Assembly (NCBI GenBank): GCA_944358525.1
Contig: CALVRI010000007.1
Span: forward strand, 1-43,407
Reading direction: 5' to 3'
DNA from: an uncultured Bacilli bacterium
GTDB taxonomy: Bacteria > Bacillota_I > Bacilli_A > RF39 > UBA660
DNA length: 43,407 bases
Below, piece after piece: positions 17,229 through 25,870 of the stretch (positions are counted from its first letter, which is position 1; each line of letters begins with the position of its first letter). A program made the position numbers and the translations under genes. The notes under the pieces are model-generated. The model had not been told where the DNA came from. It saw only the letters and a list, made by a program, of their open reading frames with translations, and ran no database searches.

Positions 17229-17772
17229 AAACAAATAGTTTAAGTAAAACAAGTATAATTATCACTATAACAGTAAAACCAACTAAAGAAATAATCTTTT
17301 TGTTTTTATCTAAATCAAATATTTTATTAAAACACATATATAACATAAATAAATACAAAATAACTATAATAATTAAAATAATATATGCAAGTACATCAAA
17401 AATTCCAATAAAAAGACATGAAATAATTAACCCAATCACCAAAATAATATTTAAAAACGATAATAAATTAAAAAGTTTAATATAGCTTTTTTTTAAATAC
17501 AAAGACAAAATTAAAGTAACCACAAAGAAAAATATAAGACTTAAAACAAGACCGATTAAAAAATAATTTACTTCACTTGGTCTATTTGTCGATGTCGTTA
17601 CATAAGACGACAAAACACCAGTACCATCAAACAAATTATTAGAAGCATTTTCAAAGACATTATTTTTAAAAAGTGTATAAAAAAGCCCAAATAACAAACT
17701 AGTTAAACCAGTAATAATAACTGAAACATAAAATAAATTTTTATCTAAATAAGACTTTATAAACTTAATCAT
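17227..17772 (-). CDS. Multi-pass membrane protein, hypothetical
   Basis: About 181 residues with an N-terminal transmembrane helix (about 15-35), an external Asn/Ser/Thr-rich segment, and four more helices at about 68-90, 98-118, 122-142 and 155-180. Not recognised. The start is the ATG at 17772, with GAGGTGAT upstream; the frame's GTG at 17781 overlaps that site. It overlaps the end of the PAP2 gene by 8 nt, so translation is likely coupled. Its stop codon lies at the base of the sigG leader hairpin. Confidence 0.72.
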   Translation of the reverse strand: MIKFIKSYLDKNLFYVSVIITGLTSLLFGLFYTLFKNNVFENASNNLFDGTGVLSSYVTTSTNRPSEVNYFLIGLVLSLIFFFVVTLILSLYLKKSYIKLFNLLSFLNIILVIGLIISCLFIGIFDVLAYIILIIIVILYLFMLYMCFNKIFDLDKNKKIISLVGFTVIVIIILVLLKLFV

Positions 17773-18388
17773 TAATATCACCTCTTATTTTTAAATATCT
17801 ACTAATCAAAGTAATATATAAAATCAAATAACTAGCCGAAATCATATAGCCTGCTAGTACATCACTCGCATAATGAACTCCTAAATATATTCTACTAATT
17901 CCTATTAAAATAATCAAAATAGAAAGTAAAATTGTAAAAATAATTTTAGCTCTTTTTCTTAAATTGAAATGCCATATCAAATATATAATAAATCCATAGA
18001 AACCTAAAGCTGCCATCGCATGACCAGAAGGAAAACTGTAGCCACTTTCAGTTATAATCATTAAATCATAAGGCCTATCTCTCATAAATATAAGTTTGAG
18101 TATAATATTTAATATAACTATATTAACCGCATTTAAAATCACAAAAAGACCATATCTTTTATTTTTAAAAATCAAAAGAAAAGCTAAAGAAATCAAAACA
18201 ACCATAATTTCACTCGCAAAAAAAGTAATAAATTTATAAAAGCCTGTCAAAAAATCTACTTTATTAATTGTTACAATACTATAAACAAAATTATCAAAAA
18301 ATAATGTTTTATTATTTGTTACTAAATAAGCTAATAAAACAAACATTAAAAGTGTCAAAACAAAAACCAACCATTTTATTTTTTTCAC
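17765..18388 (-). CDS. PAP2-family phosphatase
   Basis: 207-residue integral membrane phosphatase of the PAP2 superfamily, with five to six transmembrane helices. All three motifs are present: 'KLIFMRDRP' (K-x6-R-P), 'SFPSGHA' (PSGH) and 'SRIYLGVHYASDVL' (SR-x5-H-x3-D). Likely substrates are undecaprenyl pyrophosphate or phosphatidate/phosphatidylglycerol phosphate, acting on the outer membrane face; which of these cannot be told. The start codon is GTG at 18388, preceded by AGGATGTGAT. A SigA promoter lies upstream. Confidence 0.88.
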   Translation of the reverse strand: MKKIKWLVFVLTLLMFVLLAYLVTNNKTLFFDNFVYSIVTINKVDFLTGFYKFITFFASEIMVVLISLAFLLIFKNKRYGLFVILNAVNIVILNIILKLIFMRDRPYDLMIITESGYSFPSGHAMAALGFYGFIIYLIWHFNLRKRAKIIFTILLSILIILIGISRIYLGVHYASDVLAGYMISASYLILYITLISRYLKIRGDIND

Positions 18389-18401
18389 ATTATCACATCC
18401 T

Positions 18402-18430
18402 ATTATAACTTCTTAATTATACCATACCAA
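18402..18430 (-). promoter_or_regulatory. SigA promoter of the PAP2 gene
   Basis: Minus-strand TTGGTA (18425-18430), 17-bp spacer, TATAAT (18402-18407). Confidence 0.65.
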
Positions 18431-18440
18431 AGAAAAATCA

Positions 18441-19337
18441 TCATATTATTTGACGATTTTCTATATTTTCATTTATAGTAGGTTTACTTTTTATATGATT
18501 TCCAATAATTTCAGATACATCAAACACCGTTACAAAAGAAGAATCATCCACTTCGTTTAAAATATCCTTTAAAATAGATACTTCAAACCTTGTGATAACT
18601 GTATATAAAATTCTTTTATTACCATGTGAAATAATACCCTCACCAGCAAGCACAGTTACTGTTCTACCAAGTCTTTTAAGTATTTCATGGGCAATTTCTG
18701 TACCATCATCAGTAATAATAAATGCCGCTTTTGCACTATTTAAACCATCTGAAACCATATCGATAACTTTATAAGTAATAAAATAAGTTAATAAAGAATA
18801 TAAAGCTCGCTCTGCTCCAAACACAAAAATAGCCGCACCATAAATAACAATATTAAAACCTAAAACAACTTGACCAACAGAAATGCTTTTCTTTCGGTTG
18901 ATTAAAATAGCTACAATTTCTGTACCATCCAAACATCCACCACATTTAATAATCAAACCACTTCCAACACCAAGCATAATTCCACCATAAACCGTAGCTA
19001 ATAAAGTATCTTCAATAAGTGGTGAATAATTATTAAATACTTCTAATAAAATACTAAATAAAAGCATACCATAACCAGCTTTAAATACAAACTTATTTCC
19101 AAGCTGTCTATAACCCAAAATTAAAAATGGTAAATTCACTATAAAAATTATAAAACCAAGTGACCCTCCAAATAATGTGTTTAAAATAATTGAAACTCCG
19201 TTCATTCCACCATCAATCATTAAATTAGGTATTAAAATAAGTTCTAAAGCAATAGATGACATTACTGCACCTAACGTAATTAATATAAGCGATAAACAAA
19301 AATCCCAATCAAATATCCTAATCACTTTTTTTGCCAT
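18441..19337 (-). CDS. YitT-family membrane protein (DUF161/DUF2179)
   Basis: 298 residues. Five or six transmembrane helices in the first 190 residues carry the family's 'IPNLMIDGGMNGVSIIL' and 'GVGSGLIIKCGGCLDGTEI' segments. They are followed by a cytoplasmic C-terminal DUF2179 domain ('GRTVTVLAGEGIISHGNKRILYTVITR') ending 'VTVFDVSEIIGNHIK'. Function unknown; several YitT paralogues are typical of spore-forming Firmicutes. Preceded by a TATAAT-like -10 and GGGGGC at the ribosome-binding site. Confidence 0.9.
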   Translation of the reverse strand: MAKKVIRIFDWDFCLSLILITLGAVMSSIALELILIPNLMIDGGMNGVSIILNTLFGGSLGFIIFIVNLPFLILGYRQLGNKFVFKAGYGMLLFSILLEVFNNYSPLIEDTLLATVYGGIMLGVGSGLIIKCGGCLDGTEIVAILINRKKSISVGQVVLGFNIVIYGAAIFVFGAERALYSLLTYFITYKVIDMVSDGLNSAKAAFIITDDGTEIAHEILKRLGRTVTVLAGEGIISHGNKRILYTVITRFEVSILKDILNEVDDSSFVTVFDVSEIIGNHIKSKPTINENIENRQII

Positions 19338-19413
19338 ATCATCTAGCCCCCTATTAATATTATATAGGAAAAAGAAAAGCTTTTAAATAGTATTAAGCAA
19401 ATTAATGTTTTCT

Positions 19414-20478
19414 TTACATTTTTTCCAAAATAATTTCTCTATTTTTCAAAATTCTTTCATCTTTTGATATTTCAAGTGCCTTATCTACACATTCTAAAGC
19501 TTTATCATAATCACCTAAATTATAATAACAAAGTGATAGAAAATCATATATACTAAAATCTGTACTAAACCATTCAGTTATATAAGTTTTATAACCTTTT
19601 TTAATATCTAAAGCTTTCTTTAAAAGTGGAATAGCTTTGGAATACTCACTTCTTTCATAGTAAAAAATAGCGAGTTCTGTGTAAGCTTCTTTTAAATGTG
19701 GTGCTTCCATTAAAGCCTTTTGATACCACATCTCAGCTTCAAATGGTCTATTTAAATTCTTATAACACCTCCCAATAAACCTCATTGAAGCACATCTTTC
19801 ATCCTTCCAGGTAGCCTTTTTTAAATTTAAATGTTTTTCCAAAGTATCAATTGCCTCATTCCATCTTTTATAATACATATATTCTCTACCTAAATAATGT
19901 GTATTTCTATCATCCGAAGGATCTTCCTTAACCGATAGTTCTAAAAGTGGTAAATAGCTCCCCCTAGATTTTTCTCTATCAGGATAATGATTTAAAACAA
20001 TACTTTCATCAAATGCTCTCTTTTCTATTCTATCATAACTTAACACTTCATGTACCGGATGAGTCCACCTATAACCATCTCTTGCATGTATCTTATCAGA
20101 ATAAAAACTAACTATTGGTTTTCCATCTTCATCCAAACTCCAATTATAAGTATAACTAGCTCTAGTAATTCCATCAGTCCAAATTTTTTCTAATTTTTTA
20201 CGCCAACCTTTTTCAAACACTTCATCCAAATCAGTACATACACATATATCAGCATCCACATCAACCATGTCTAAAGATAAATTTCTAGCCACATCAAACC
20301 TCCAAGGCTTAACCTCCTTAACTTCTACTATTGCTCCAAGCTTTTTTAAAGTTTCCGCACTACCATCACTAGAACCAGTATCTAAAACAAATACCTTATC
20401 CGCTTCACTCATCGAATTATACCATCTTTCAGCAAACTTCTCCTCGTTTTTACATATCGCATAAACACATACTTTCAT
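19414..20478 (-). CDS. GT2 glycosyltransferase with C-terminal TPR repeats
   Basis: 354 residues. The N-terminal GT-A fold of family GT2 has 'CKNEEKFAERWYNSM', 'VLDTGSSDGSAETL' and the metal-binding 'CTDLDEVFEKGW' (D-x-D type). From about residue 190 it changes to tetratricopeptide repeats ('AEMWYQKALMEAPHLKEAYTELA', 'AIPLLKKALDIKKGYKTY', 'ALECVDKALEISKDE'). Such GT2-TPR proteins (SunS/beta-1,4-glucosyltransferase-like) modify peptides or surface polymers; acceptor unknown. GGAGGG precedes the ATG. It lies directly downstream of sigE. Confidence 0.82.
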   Translation of the reverse strand: MKVCVYAICKNEEKFAERWYNSMSEADKVFVLDTGSSDGSAETLKKLGAIVEVKEVKPWRFDVARNLSLDMVDVDADICVCTDLDEVFEKGWRKKLEKIWTDGITRASYTYNWSLDEDGKPIVSFYSDKIHARDGYRWTHPVHEVLSYDRIEKRAFDESIVLNHYPDREKSRGSYLPLLELSVKEDPSDDRNTHYLGREYMYYKRWNEAIDTLEKHLNLKKATWKDERCASMRFIGRCYKNLNRPFEAEMWYQKALMEAPHLKEAYTELAIFYYERSEYSKAIPLLKKALDIKKGYKTYITEWFSTDFSIYDFLSLCYYNLGDYDKALECVDKALEISKDERILKNREIILEKM

Positions 20479-20543
20479 ATTTTATCCCTCCATAATAGAA
20501 TATGAAAGTAACCTTTTTTTAATTATTTATAACACCTTATTTT

Positions 20544-21233
20544 TTAATTTTTATCAAGTTGTTTTAATTTTCTTATAACTTTTTTTTCAATTCTCGATAT
20601 ATAAGATTGACTAATACCTAATAATTTAGCAACATCTTTTTGAGTCATTTCATCATTACCATAAAGTCCATATCTTAAAACCATAATTTTTTTATCCCTA
20701 TCACTTAACCTCTCAATTTCTTCATATAACAATTTTTTATTTGTCTCTTCTTCTAACCCCCTAGTCACAATATCACTATCTGTTCCCAAAATATCTTCTA
20801 AATGAAGTTCATTTCCCTCAGAATCAAAGCTCAAATTATCTTCAAAACTAATTTCACCTCTTCTTCTTTTATTTTTTCTCAAAAACATCAATATCTCATT
20901 ATCAATACACCTAGAAGCATAAGTTGCAAGTTTAATATTTTTGCTAAGTTTATAAGTATTTACTCCCTTAATCAAACCAACACTACCAATACTAACCAAA
21001 TCTTCCAAATCAACACCTGTATTTTCATATTTTTTTGCAAGAAAAACAACTAACCTTAGATTATGCTCAATAAGTTTACTCCTTGCTTTCTTATCACCGT
21101 TCATTGAAAGAGTTACATACTTAATCTCATCATCTTTAGAAAGGGGGGCTGGAAGCTTGTCCGCACTTCCGATAAAAAATACCCCATCCTTTTCAAAAAA
21201 TCTCTTAATTAAATAAATTATCTTTTTAATCAT
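20544..21233 (-). CDS. sigE: RNA polymerase sigma factor SigE (pro-sigma-E)
   Basis: Early mother-cell sigma factor, 229 residues. 'FFIGSADKLPAPLSKDDE' at about residues 19-36 matches the processing region and mature start of Bacillus pro-SigE. The pro-sequence is short, about 18 residues against about 27 in Bacillus. Region 2 is 'DLVSIGSVGLIKGVNTYKLSKNIKLATYASRCIDNEILMFLRK'; region 4 ends in the helix-turn-helix 'TQKDVAKLLGISQSYISRIE'. Its ATG overlaps the TGA of spoIIGA by one base pair of shared ATGA, showing translational coupling with its activating protease. Confidence 0.95.
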   Translation of the reverse strand: MIKKIIYLIKRFFEKDGVFFIGSADKLPAPLSKDDEIKYVTLSMNGDKKARSKLIEHNLRLVVFLAKKYENTGVDLEDLVSIGSVGLIKGVNTYKLSKNIKLATYASRCIDNEILMFLRKNKRRRGEISFEDNLSFDSEGNELHLEDILGTDSDIVTRGLEEETNKKLLYEEIERLSDRDKKIMVLRYGLYGNDEMTQKDVAKLLGISQSYISRIEKKVIRKLKQLDKN

Positions 21234-22003
21234 CTTGTATCTCCTTTCATTAACCCATTTAATAAAACATCAGCACCACCTAATTTAAAATCTTTACTAA
21301 AACCTAAATAAACATCTTCAAAAACCCCTAGACCTATAACTTCAACCCGCCTTACTTTTATACATTCCAGCACCCCACTCCCTCCTATAACAATATATGG
21401 AATATATATTTTTTTATTTCTAAAATTATTATCAATATTAGTTAGAATTACTAACCTATTTTTATAAGTTAAAGTATTACCAGAATCCAAATATCCATTT
21501 AAATTTAAAACCTTTCTTCCTATATAAATGTTTGTCTTAAAACTAAAAACAATTTTTTGTTTAAACATTCTCATCTGTTTAATATAGAAATATAAAATAA
21601 TTGGCGAAATAATAATTAAAAATAAAGCATTAATACTAAAACCATCATTAAAAAAAATTAAACCATCGTGTTTATAAGAAAAAGTAATATTTAAAAAATA
21701 TAAAAAACCACCAAGTAAAATACTTACCATATAAAAAACTCCAACATTTACCAAAAAGCTTTTTAAATTTTTATACCCAAAGCAAACTATACACATAATA
21801 AAACTTAAATAAATTTTAATAAAAAATAGCTGCATAGAATCAATTTTAAAAAACAAAACCAAAATAGTTAAACTACCAATAAAAGCTCCAAAAATAATTC
21901 TAAACATCTTTACATTTCTCTTTAGTAAAATTACCACTGTAAGTAAAAGGAGGAAATCAAAATAAAAGTTTAAAAACAAAAGCCCATCAATATATACTGT
22001 CAT
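21230..22003 (-). CDS. spoIIGA: Sporulation sigma-E factor-processing peptidase SpoIIGA
   Basis: Membrane aspartic protease that cleaves pro-SigE at the forespore-facing septum when triggered by SpoIIR. Five transmembrane helices (residues 1-145) precede a pepsin-like half-domain with the catalytic 'YLDSGNTL' (D173). The family continues 'LVILTN' and 'GGADVLLNG' near the end. At 257 residues it is shorter than the Bacillus protein (about 309), mostly in the C-terminal part. GGTGGTGAT precedes the ATG. It is co-transcribed with sigE. Confidence 0.93.
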   Translation of the reverse strand: MTVYIDGLLFLNFYFDFLLLLTVVILLKRNVKMFRIIFGAFIGSLTILVLFFKIDSMQLFFIKIYLSFIMCIVCFGYKNLKSFLVNVGVFYMVSILLGGFLYFLNITFSYKHDGLIFFNDGFSINALFLIIISPIILYFYIKQMRMFKQKIVFSFKTNIYIGRKVLNLNGYLDSGNTLTYKNRLVILTNIDNNFRNKKIYIPYIVIGGSGVLECIKVRRVEVIGLGVFEDVYLGFSKDFKLGGADVLLNGLMKGDTR

Positions 22004-22018
22004 ATCACCACCATTTTA

Positions 22019-22051
22019 AGTATAAAAAAAATGACTCAAATATAATGTCAT
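22019..22051 (-). promoter_or_regulatory. Possible spoIIGA promoter with long spacer
   Basis: Minus-strand TATACT (22019-22024) with ATGACA (22046-22051) 21 bp upstream. Bacillus spoIIG is known for an unusually long (22 bp) spacer and Spo0A activation; no clear 0A box (TGTCGAA) is seen here, and the elements overlap a terminator. Confidence 0.35.
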
Positions 22052-22054
22052 TTT
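22023..22054 (-). terminator. Terminator after the Rpn remnant
   Basis: Stem AAAATGAC / GTCATTTT (22028-22054, 11-nt loop) followed on the minus strand by a run of T's. It isolates spoIIGA from upstream transcription. Confidence 0.7.
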
Positions 22055-22387
22055 TTATTTTAATGTTTCTATTTTCTCCAAAGATAGTCCAGTAACATCA
22101 GAAATATCTTGAATATTCATATTCTTTTTTAGTAATTTTTTAGCAATCTGTCTTTTTTCTTCTAAGGCACCTATCTCTTTAAATGTATTATTTGTCTTTC
22201 TCATATCTTCTTCAGCTGATAAAAATTCTTTATATCTCTTATTGTTATTTAAACTCTCTACCTTTTTCTTAAACTCTGTCATATATTTATCACCCGTTAC
22301 CACCTTTTTAAGCTCTTCCTTATCAAAATCAAATATGGCTAAAAATTCATATTCTTTATCTCCTTTTTTCAAACAAAAAAAGTTCAA
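22055..22387 (-). pseudogene. Rpn/PD-(D/E)XK transposase-family remnant, C-terminal part
   Basis: The 110-codon frame encodes the C-terminal helical part of Rpn-family (PDDEXK_2) putative transposases/nucleases: 'FLAIFDFDKEELKKV', 'VESLNNNKRYKEFLSAEEDMRK', and the closing helix-turn-helix 'NIQDISDVTGLSLEKIE'. The nuclease domain is absent. The ATG of the frame (22387) falls inside the 3' arm of the proS terminator and has no ribosome-binding site, so this is a 5'-truncated fragment. It may once have been part of the same gene type as the N-terminal remnant at 28871-29385. Confidence 0.75.
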
Positions 22388-22400
22388 AAATCTGAACTTT
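22374..22400 (-). terminator. Terminator of proS
   Basis: Stem AAAAGTTCA / TGAACTTTT (22377-22400, 6-nt loop) followed on the minus strand by TTTG. The proS stop codon overlaps the stem. Confidence 0.85.
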
Positions 22401-24085
22401 TATAAATAATTTTTTATCTCTTCGACTATTTTATCCTTAGAGATTTCTGAATCAATTTTACCATCACGAGATTTAATTTCTAAAATACCTTCACTAGCTT
22501 TCTTACCAACCGTAACTCTATAAGGAATACCTATAAGCTCTGCATCTTTAAATTTAACACCAGCTCTCTCATCTCTGTCATCCAATAATACATCAATACC
22601 TTGTTTATTAAATTCATCATACAATTCTAAAGCAATTTTATTTTGAATCTCATCTTTAATATTAATAACTGTAATGCACACTGTAAAAGGTGCGACAGAG
22701 ATAGGCCATACTAAACCATGTTCATCGGCCTTTTGTTCAGCAAGCGCTGCCATACATCTTGCAACCCCAATTCCATAACACCCCATATATACAGATTTTA
22801 GCTGATTTTCTTCATCTAAATAATTTAAATTTAAAGCTTTAGAATATTTAGTGCCTAGTTTAAACGTATTACCAATTTCAATACCTTTTTTAAAGTAAAT
22901 CTTGCCACCGCAATGTGGACAAGTATCACCTTCACGTATATTTACAATATCACCCTTCATATAAACATCAAAATCATTTAAATTAACATTTATATAATGA
23001 TAACCTGTCTTATTAGCCCCACATACAAAATTACTCATATTAGCAACTTCATTATCAATAACTATTTTAACATCTACTCCAATTGGACCTAAAAAACCAA
23101 ATGAAGCATCTGTAACTTTTTTTAATTCTTCTTCAGTTGCCATCTCTACACTTTGAGCATTAAGTAACTTACGCAATTTAGTATCATTTAAATCTCTATC
23201 ACCTTTAACTAAAGCAAATATAATTTCCCCATCTACATTATAAACTAAAGTTTTAACCGTTTTCTTAATATCAATATTTAAAAACTTAACTACATCCTCG
23301 ATACTTTTAACACTAGGTGTTTCTATAAGTTCCTTTTTTTTCTTATCTTCTCTATCAAACTCTTCAGCCTTTACAGGTGCGACTTCAATATTAGAGCCAA
23401 AATCACAGCTATCACACATTACTAAAACATCTTCACCAATATCCGTAACAGCTTGAAACTCTTCAGATAAATCTCCACCCATAACACCGGTATCAGCACG
23501 CACAATTCTATAATCTATCCCCATTCTGTCAAACGAATTCTTATAAGCTGTAACCATCTTTTGATAACTAATTTCTCCAGTTTCATCATTAGTATCAAAA
23601 CTATAAGCATCTTTCATTGTAAATTCTCTTGTTCTAATCAAACCAAAACGAGGTCTCGCTTCATCTCTAAACTTATCTTGAATTTGATAAATATTAAAAG
23701 GCATATCCCTATAAGATTTAATTTTTTCCTTAGCCGCTATAACAAATAATTCTTCATGAGTTGGTCCTAAACAAAACTCTCTATCATTTCTGTCATTTAA
23801 TTTAAACATATCAGAGCCAAAAGAATCATATCTATGTGACATATGAAAAATTTCACTAGGAATTAGTGCCGGCATCAAAACCTCATTGGCTCCCGCTTTA
23901 TTCATCTCATCTCTAATAATGTTTTCTATTTTCCTTTTAACTCTAAGTCCCATTGGCATAAACATATAAACACCACTAGCTTCTTTTTTTATCATGCCAC
24001 TTCTTACTAATAAATTTCCACTTTTACTATCTTCATCTTTGATGTCATCTCTAATTGTGTAAAAAAAACTGTTACTTAATTTCAT
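22400..24085 (-). CDS. proS: Prolyl-tRNA synthetase
   Basis: Class II aminoacyl-tRNA synthetase charging tRNA-Pro, bacterial type, about 561 residues. Motif 1 region 'MFMPMGLRVKRKIENIIRDEMNKAG', motif 2 'FRDEARPRFGLIRTREFTMKDAYSFD', an inserted editing domain (about 220-400), motif 3 'YMGCYGIGVARCMAALAEQ', and a C-terminal anticodon-binding domain ('GIDVLLDDRDERAGVKFKDAEL'). The start is the ATG at 24085 with AAGGAGG before it; the longer frame runs into the T-box. Regulated by uncharged tRNA-Pro through the upstream T-box. Confidence 0.96.
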   Translation of the reverse strand: MKLSNSFFYTIRDDIKDEDSKSGNLLVRSGMIKKEASGVYMFMPMGLRVKRKIENIIRDEMNKAGANEVLMPALIPSEIFHMSHRYDSFGSDMFKLNDRNDREFCLGPTHEELFVIAAKEKIKSYRDMPFNIYQIQDKFRDEARPRFGLIRTREFTMKDAYSFDTNDETGEISYQKMVTAYKNSFDRMGIDYRIVRADTGVMGGDLSEEFQAVTDIGEDVLVMCDSCDFGSNIEVAPVKAEEFDREDKKKKELIETPSVKSIEDVVKFLNIDIKKTVKTLVYNVDGEIIFALVKGDRDLNDTKLRKLLNAQSVEMATEEELKKVTDASFGFLGPIGVDVKIVIDNEVANMSNFVCGANKTGYHYINVNLNDFDVYMKGDIVNIREGDTCPHCGGKIYFKKGIEIGNTFKLGTKYSKALNLNYLDEENQLKSVYMGCYGIGVARCMAALAEQKADEHGLVWPISVAPFTVCITVINIKDEIQNKIALELYDEFNKQGIDVLLDDRDERAGVKFKDAELIGIPYRVTVGKKASEGILEIKSRDGKIDSEISKDKIVEEIKNYL

Positions 24086-24105
24086 AAAATCCTCCTTATC
24101 AAACA

Positions 24106-24311
24106 AAAAAGAATGATACAAAAGAGTGCATAAGCACGGTACCATCCTTTTATTTCACTTAATTTAAGATAACGGTTTTACCCGGAAATGTTTGCATTTC
24201 TCTCAGAAAGTAGGAATTAAATATTATCATAACTTGCTTTCACCAACCAAGCTCGCTTTATATGAGGGAATATTTAATATTCTTTCATCATCGATTTACA
24301 AATTAATCTTA
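24106..24311 (-). promoter_or_regulatory. Proline T-box riboswitch of proS
   Basis: The minus-strand leader has the T-box 14-mer core GGATGGTACCGTG (24135-24147) inside a terminator that runs to TCATTCTTTTTT (down to about 24106). The specifier region reads CCT then A then CTTTC, with CCT at 24212-24214, a proline codon. The 5' side of stem I has GATGATGAAAGA, which pairs with CTTTC. Uncharged tRNA-Pro is expected to pair with CCU and the UGGN-type bulge, disrupt the terminator, and switch on proS. Codon reading is from the alignment by eye. Confidence 0.88.
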
Positions 24312-24335
24312 ACACATTTATAACCATTTTGTCAA
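24306..24335 (-). promoter_or_regulatory. SigA promoter of the proS T-box leader
   Basis: Minus-strand TTGACA (24330-24335), 18-bp spacer, TAAGAT (24306-24311). The -35 is perfect. Confidence 0.7.
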
Positions 24336-24360
24336 AAATATTATATGCATAAAATTAAAA

Positions 24361-25428
24361 CTATCTAATAATTTTATATCTCTTTCTCTTTTTATTCATA
24401 TTAATAATATCATTTTTAAAATACTTAAATGTCGCAATCGCAATAATTGCAACCGGAAGAGAAATAACAATACCAAGAACACCAAGTAATGCCCCTCCTG
24501 CAAATACAGAAATAATAACTACCAAAGGATGCACTTGATTACTATTTCCATATACAAATGGATTAATTATATACCCATCAACAGCTGAAAAAACAATAAA
24601 CACAATACAAGTTTTAATAAATAGTGCTGGACTTATAACAAAAGCTGTAATAGCTGCTACAATATTTGTAATAATTCCTCCAAAATAAGGAATTAAATTA
24701 CCTAAAGCAGCCAAAGTTCCAAGCATCAAAGCATTTGGATGACCAATCAAAGTATAAGTAATAGTATATTCAAAAAATGAAATAACAACAATCTTCATAA
24801 AACCAACTATATACTTTCTCATCTCATCATCAATAGTTGCTACATAATTGTATATTTTTTTTGATTTATGAGATAAATATTCCTTAATAAATTTTCTTAT
24901 CTTATCCATATCAGCTAAAAAATAAACAAATGAAGCAAGAATAATAAATATTTTTGAAATATAATCAATCGATACTCCAATAAAACTTAAAGCACCGTTA
25001 GAAATATATGTGCCAAGCTTTTCTAAAGTATCATTAAAACCGGCCGATAAAGTATTTTGAATATCCTTAAAATTAACATTATAATCCGTTGATAACTCTT
25101 TCAAAAACGAAATAATACCATTAAATAAACTAGTAAGTTGTGACATAATTGTCGGTGTAATTAAAGCTAAAATTAAACAAATAACTCCAATAGCCCCACC
25201 AACTACCAAAAGCATTGCCAAAGCCTTAGGTACATTTCTATCAGTTAATTTTTTAACAATTGGATAAAATGCATAAGCAATTGCAAAAGCTATTAAAAAT
25301 GGAAGCAATATATTAAATATCAAACTTATTATTCCAACCCAAAAATCTCTTGCTTGATATACTAAATACACCGCTAAAACAAATAATACCACATTTATTA
25401 ATTTAAAATCTATCCTATTTTTTATCAT
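24361..25428 (-). CDS. AI-2E family transporter
   Basis: 355-residue membrane protein of the AI-2E/PerM family. An N-terminal pair of helices, a long amphipathic section, and a C-terminal block of helices with 'GTLAALGNLIPYFGGIITNI' and 'HPLVVIISVFAGGALLGVLGI', the family hallmarks. Members export autoinducer-2 or act as Na+/H+ antiporters; substrate here is unknown. Its start overlaps the end of dtd by 14 nt. Confidence 0.9.
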   Translation of the reverse strand: MIKNRIDFKLINVVLFVLAVYLVYQARDFWVGIISLIFNILLPFLIAFAIAYAFYPIVKKLTDRNVPKALAMLLVVGGAIGVICLILALITPTIMSQLTSLFNGIISFLKELSTDYNVNFKDIQNTLSAGFNDTLEKLGTYISNGALSFIGVSIDYISKIFIILASFVYFLADMDKIRKFIKEYLSHKSKKIYNYVATIDDEMRKYIVGFMKIVVISFFEYTITYTLIGHPNALMLGTLAALGNLIPYFGGIITNIVAAITAFVISPALFIKTCIVFIVFSAVDGYIINPFVYGNSNQVHPLVVIISVFAGGALLGVLGIVISLPVAIIAIATFKYFKNDIINMNKKRKRYKIIR

Positions 25429-25870
25429 CGGCTTTCTCCTTTTCTAAAAGAATTGTCACAGGTCCATCATTATTAATGTTAACAAGCATCTCCGCCCCAA
25501 ACTCACCAGTTTCAACATTAACATATTTACTTAATCTCTCATTAAATATTGTATATAATTTTAAAGCATTTATACTATCTAGTGCTTCAATATAACTTGG
25601 CCTATTTCCTTTTTTAGAATCCGCATAAAGTGTAAACTGTGAAACACTTAAAATCGATCCAGAAACATCCAAAATAGATTTATTCATAATCCCCTTTTCA
25701 TCATCAAAAATCCGCAAATGTAAAATTTTATTAATTAAATAATCTATCTCTTCTAAACTATCACCATAAGTAAATGCGACAAAAACAACCATTCCTTTAT
25801 CAATCTTACCAACTATTTTATCATGTACTGAAACACACGAATTTAAACTTCTTTGAACAAGTACTCTCAT
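25415..25870 (-). CDS. dtd: D-aminoacyl-tRNA deacylase
   Basis: Homodimeric proofreading enzyme that hydrolyses D-amino acids (and Gly mischarged on tRNA-Ala) from tRNA. 151 residues, typical length. Opening 'MRVLVQRSLNSCVSV', catalytic region 'SVSQFTLYAD', 'NRPSYIEA', and the gate motif 'NDGPVTILLE' near the end. Its ATG overlaps the stop of rel (4 nt), as in the widespread Firmicute order rel-dtd. Confidence 0.95.
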   Translation of the reverse strand: MRVLVQRSLNSCVSVHDKIVGKIDKGMVVFVAFTYGDSLEEIDYLINKILHLRIFDDEKGIMNKSILDVSGSILSVSQFTLYADSKKGNRPSYIEALDSINALKLYTIFNERLSKYVNVETGEFGAEMLVNINNDGPVTILLEKEKADDKK

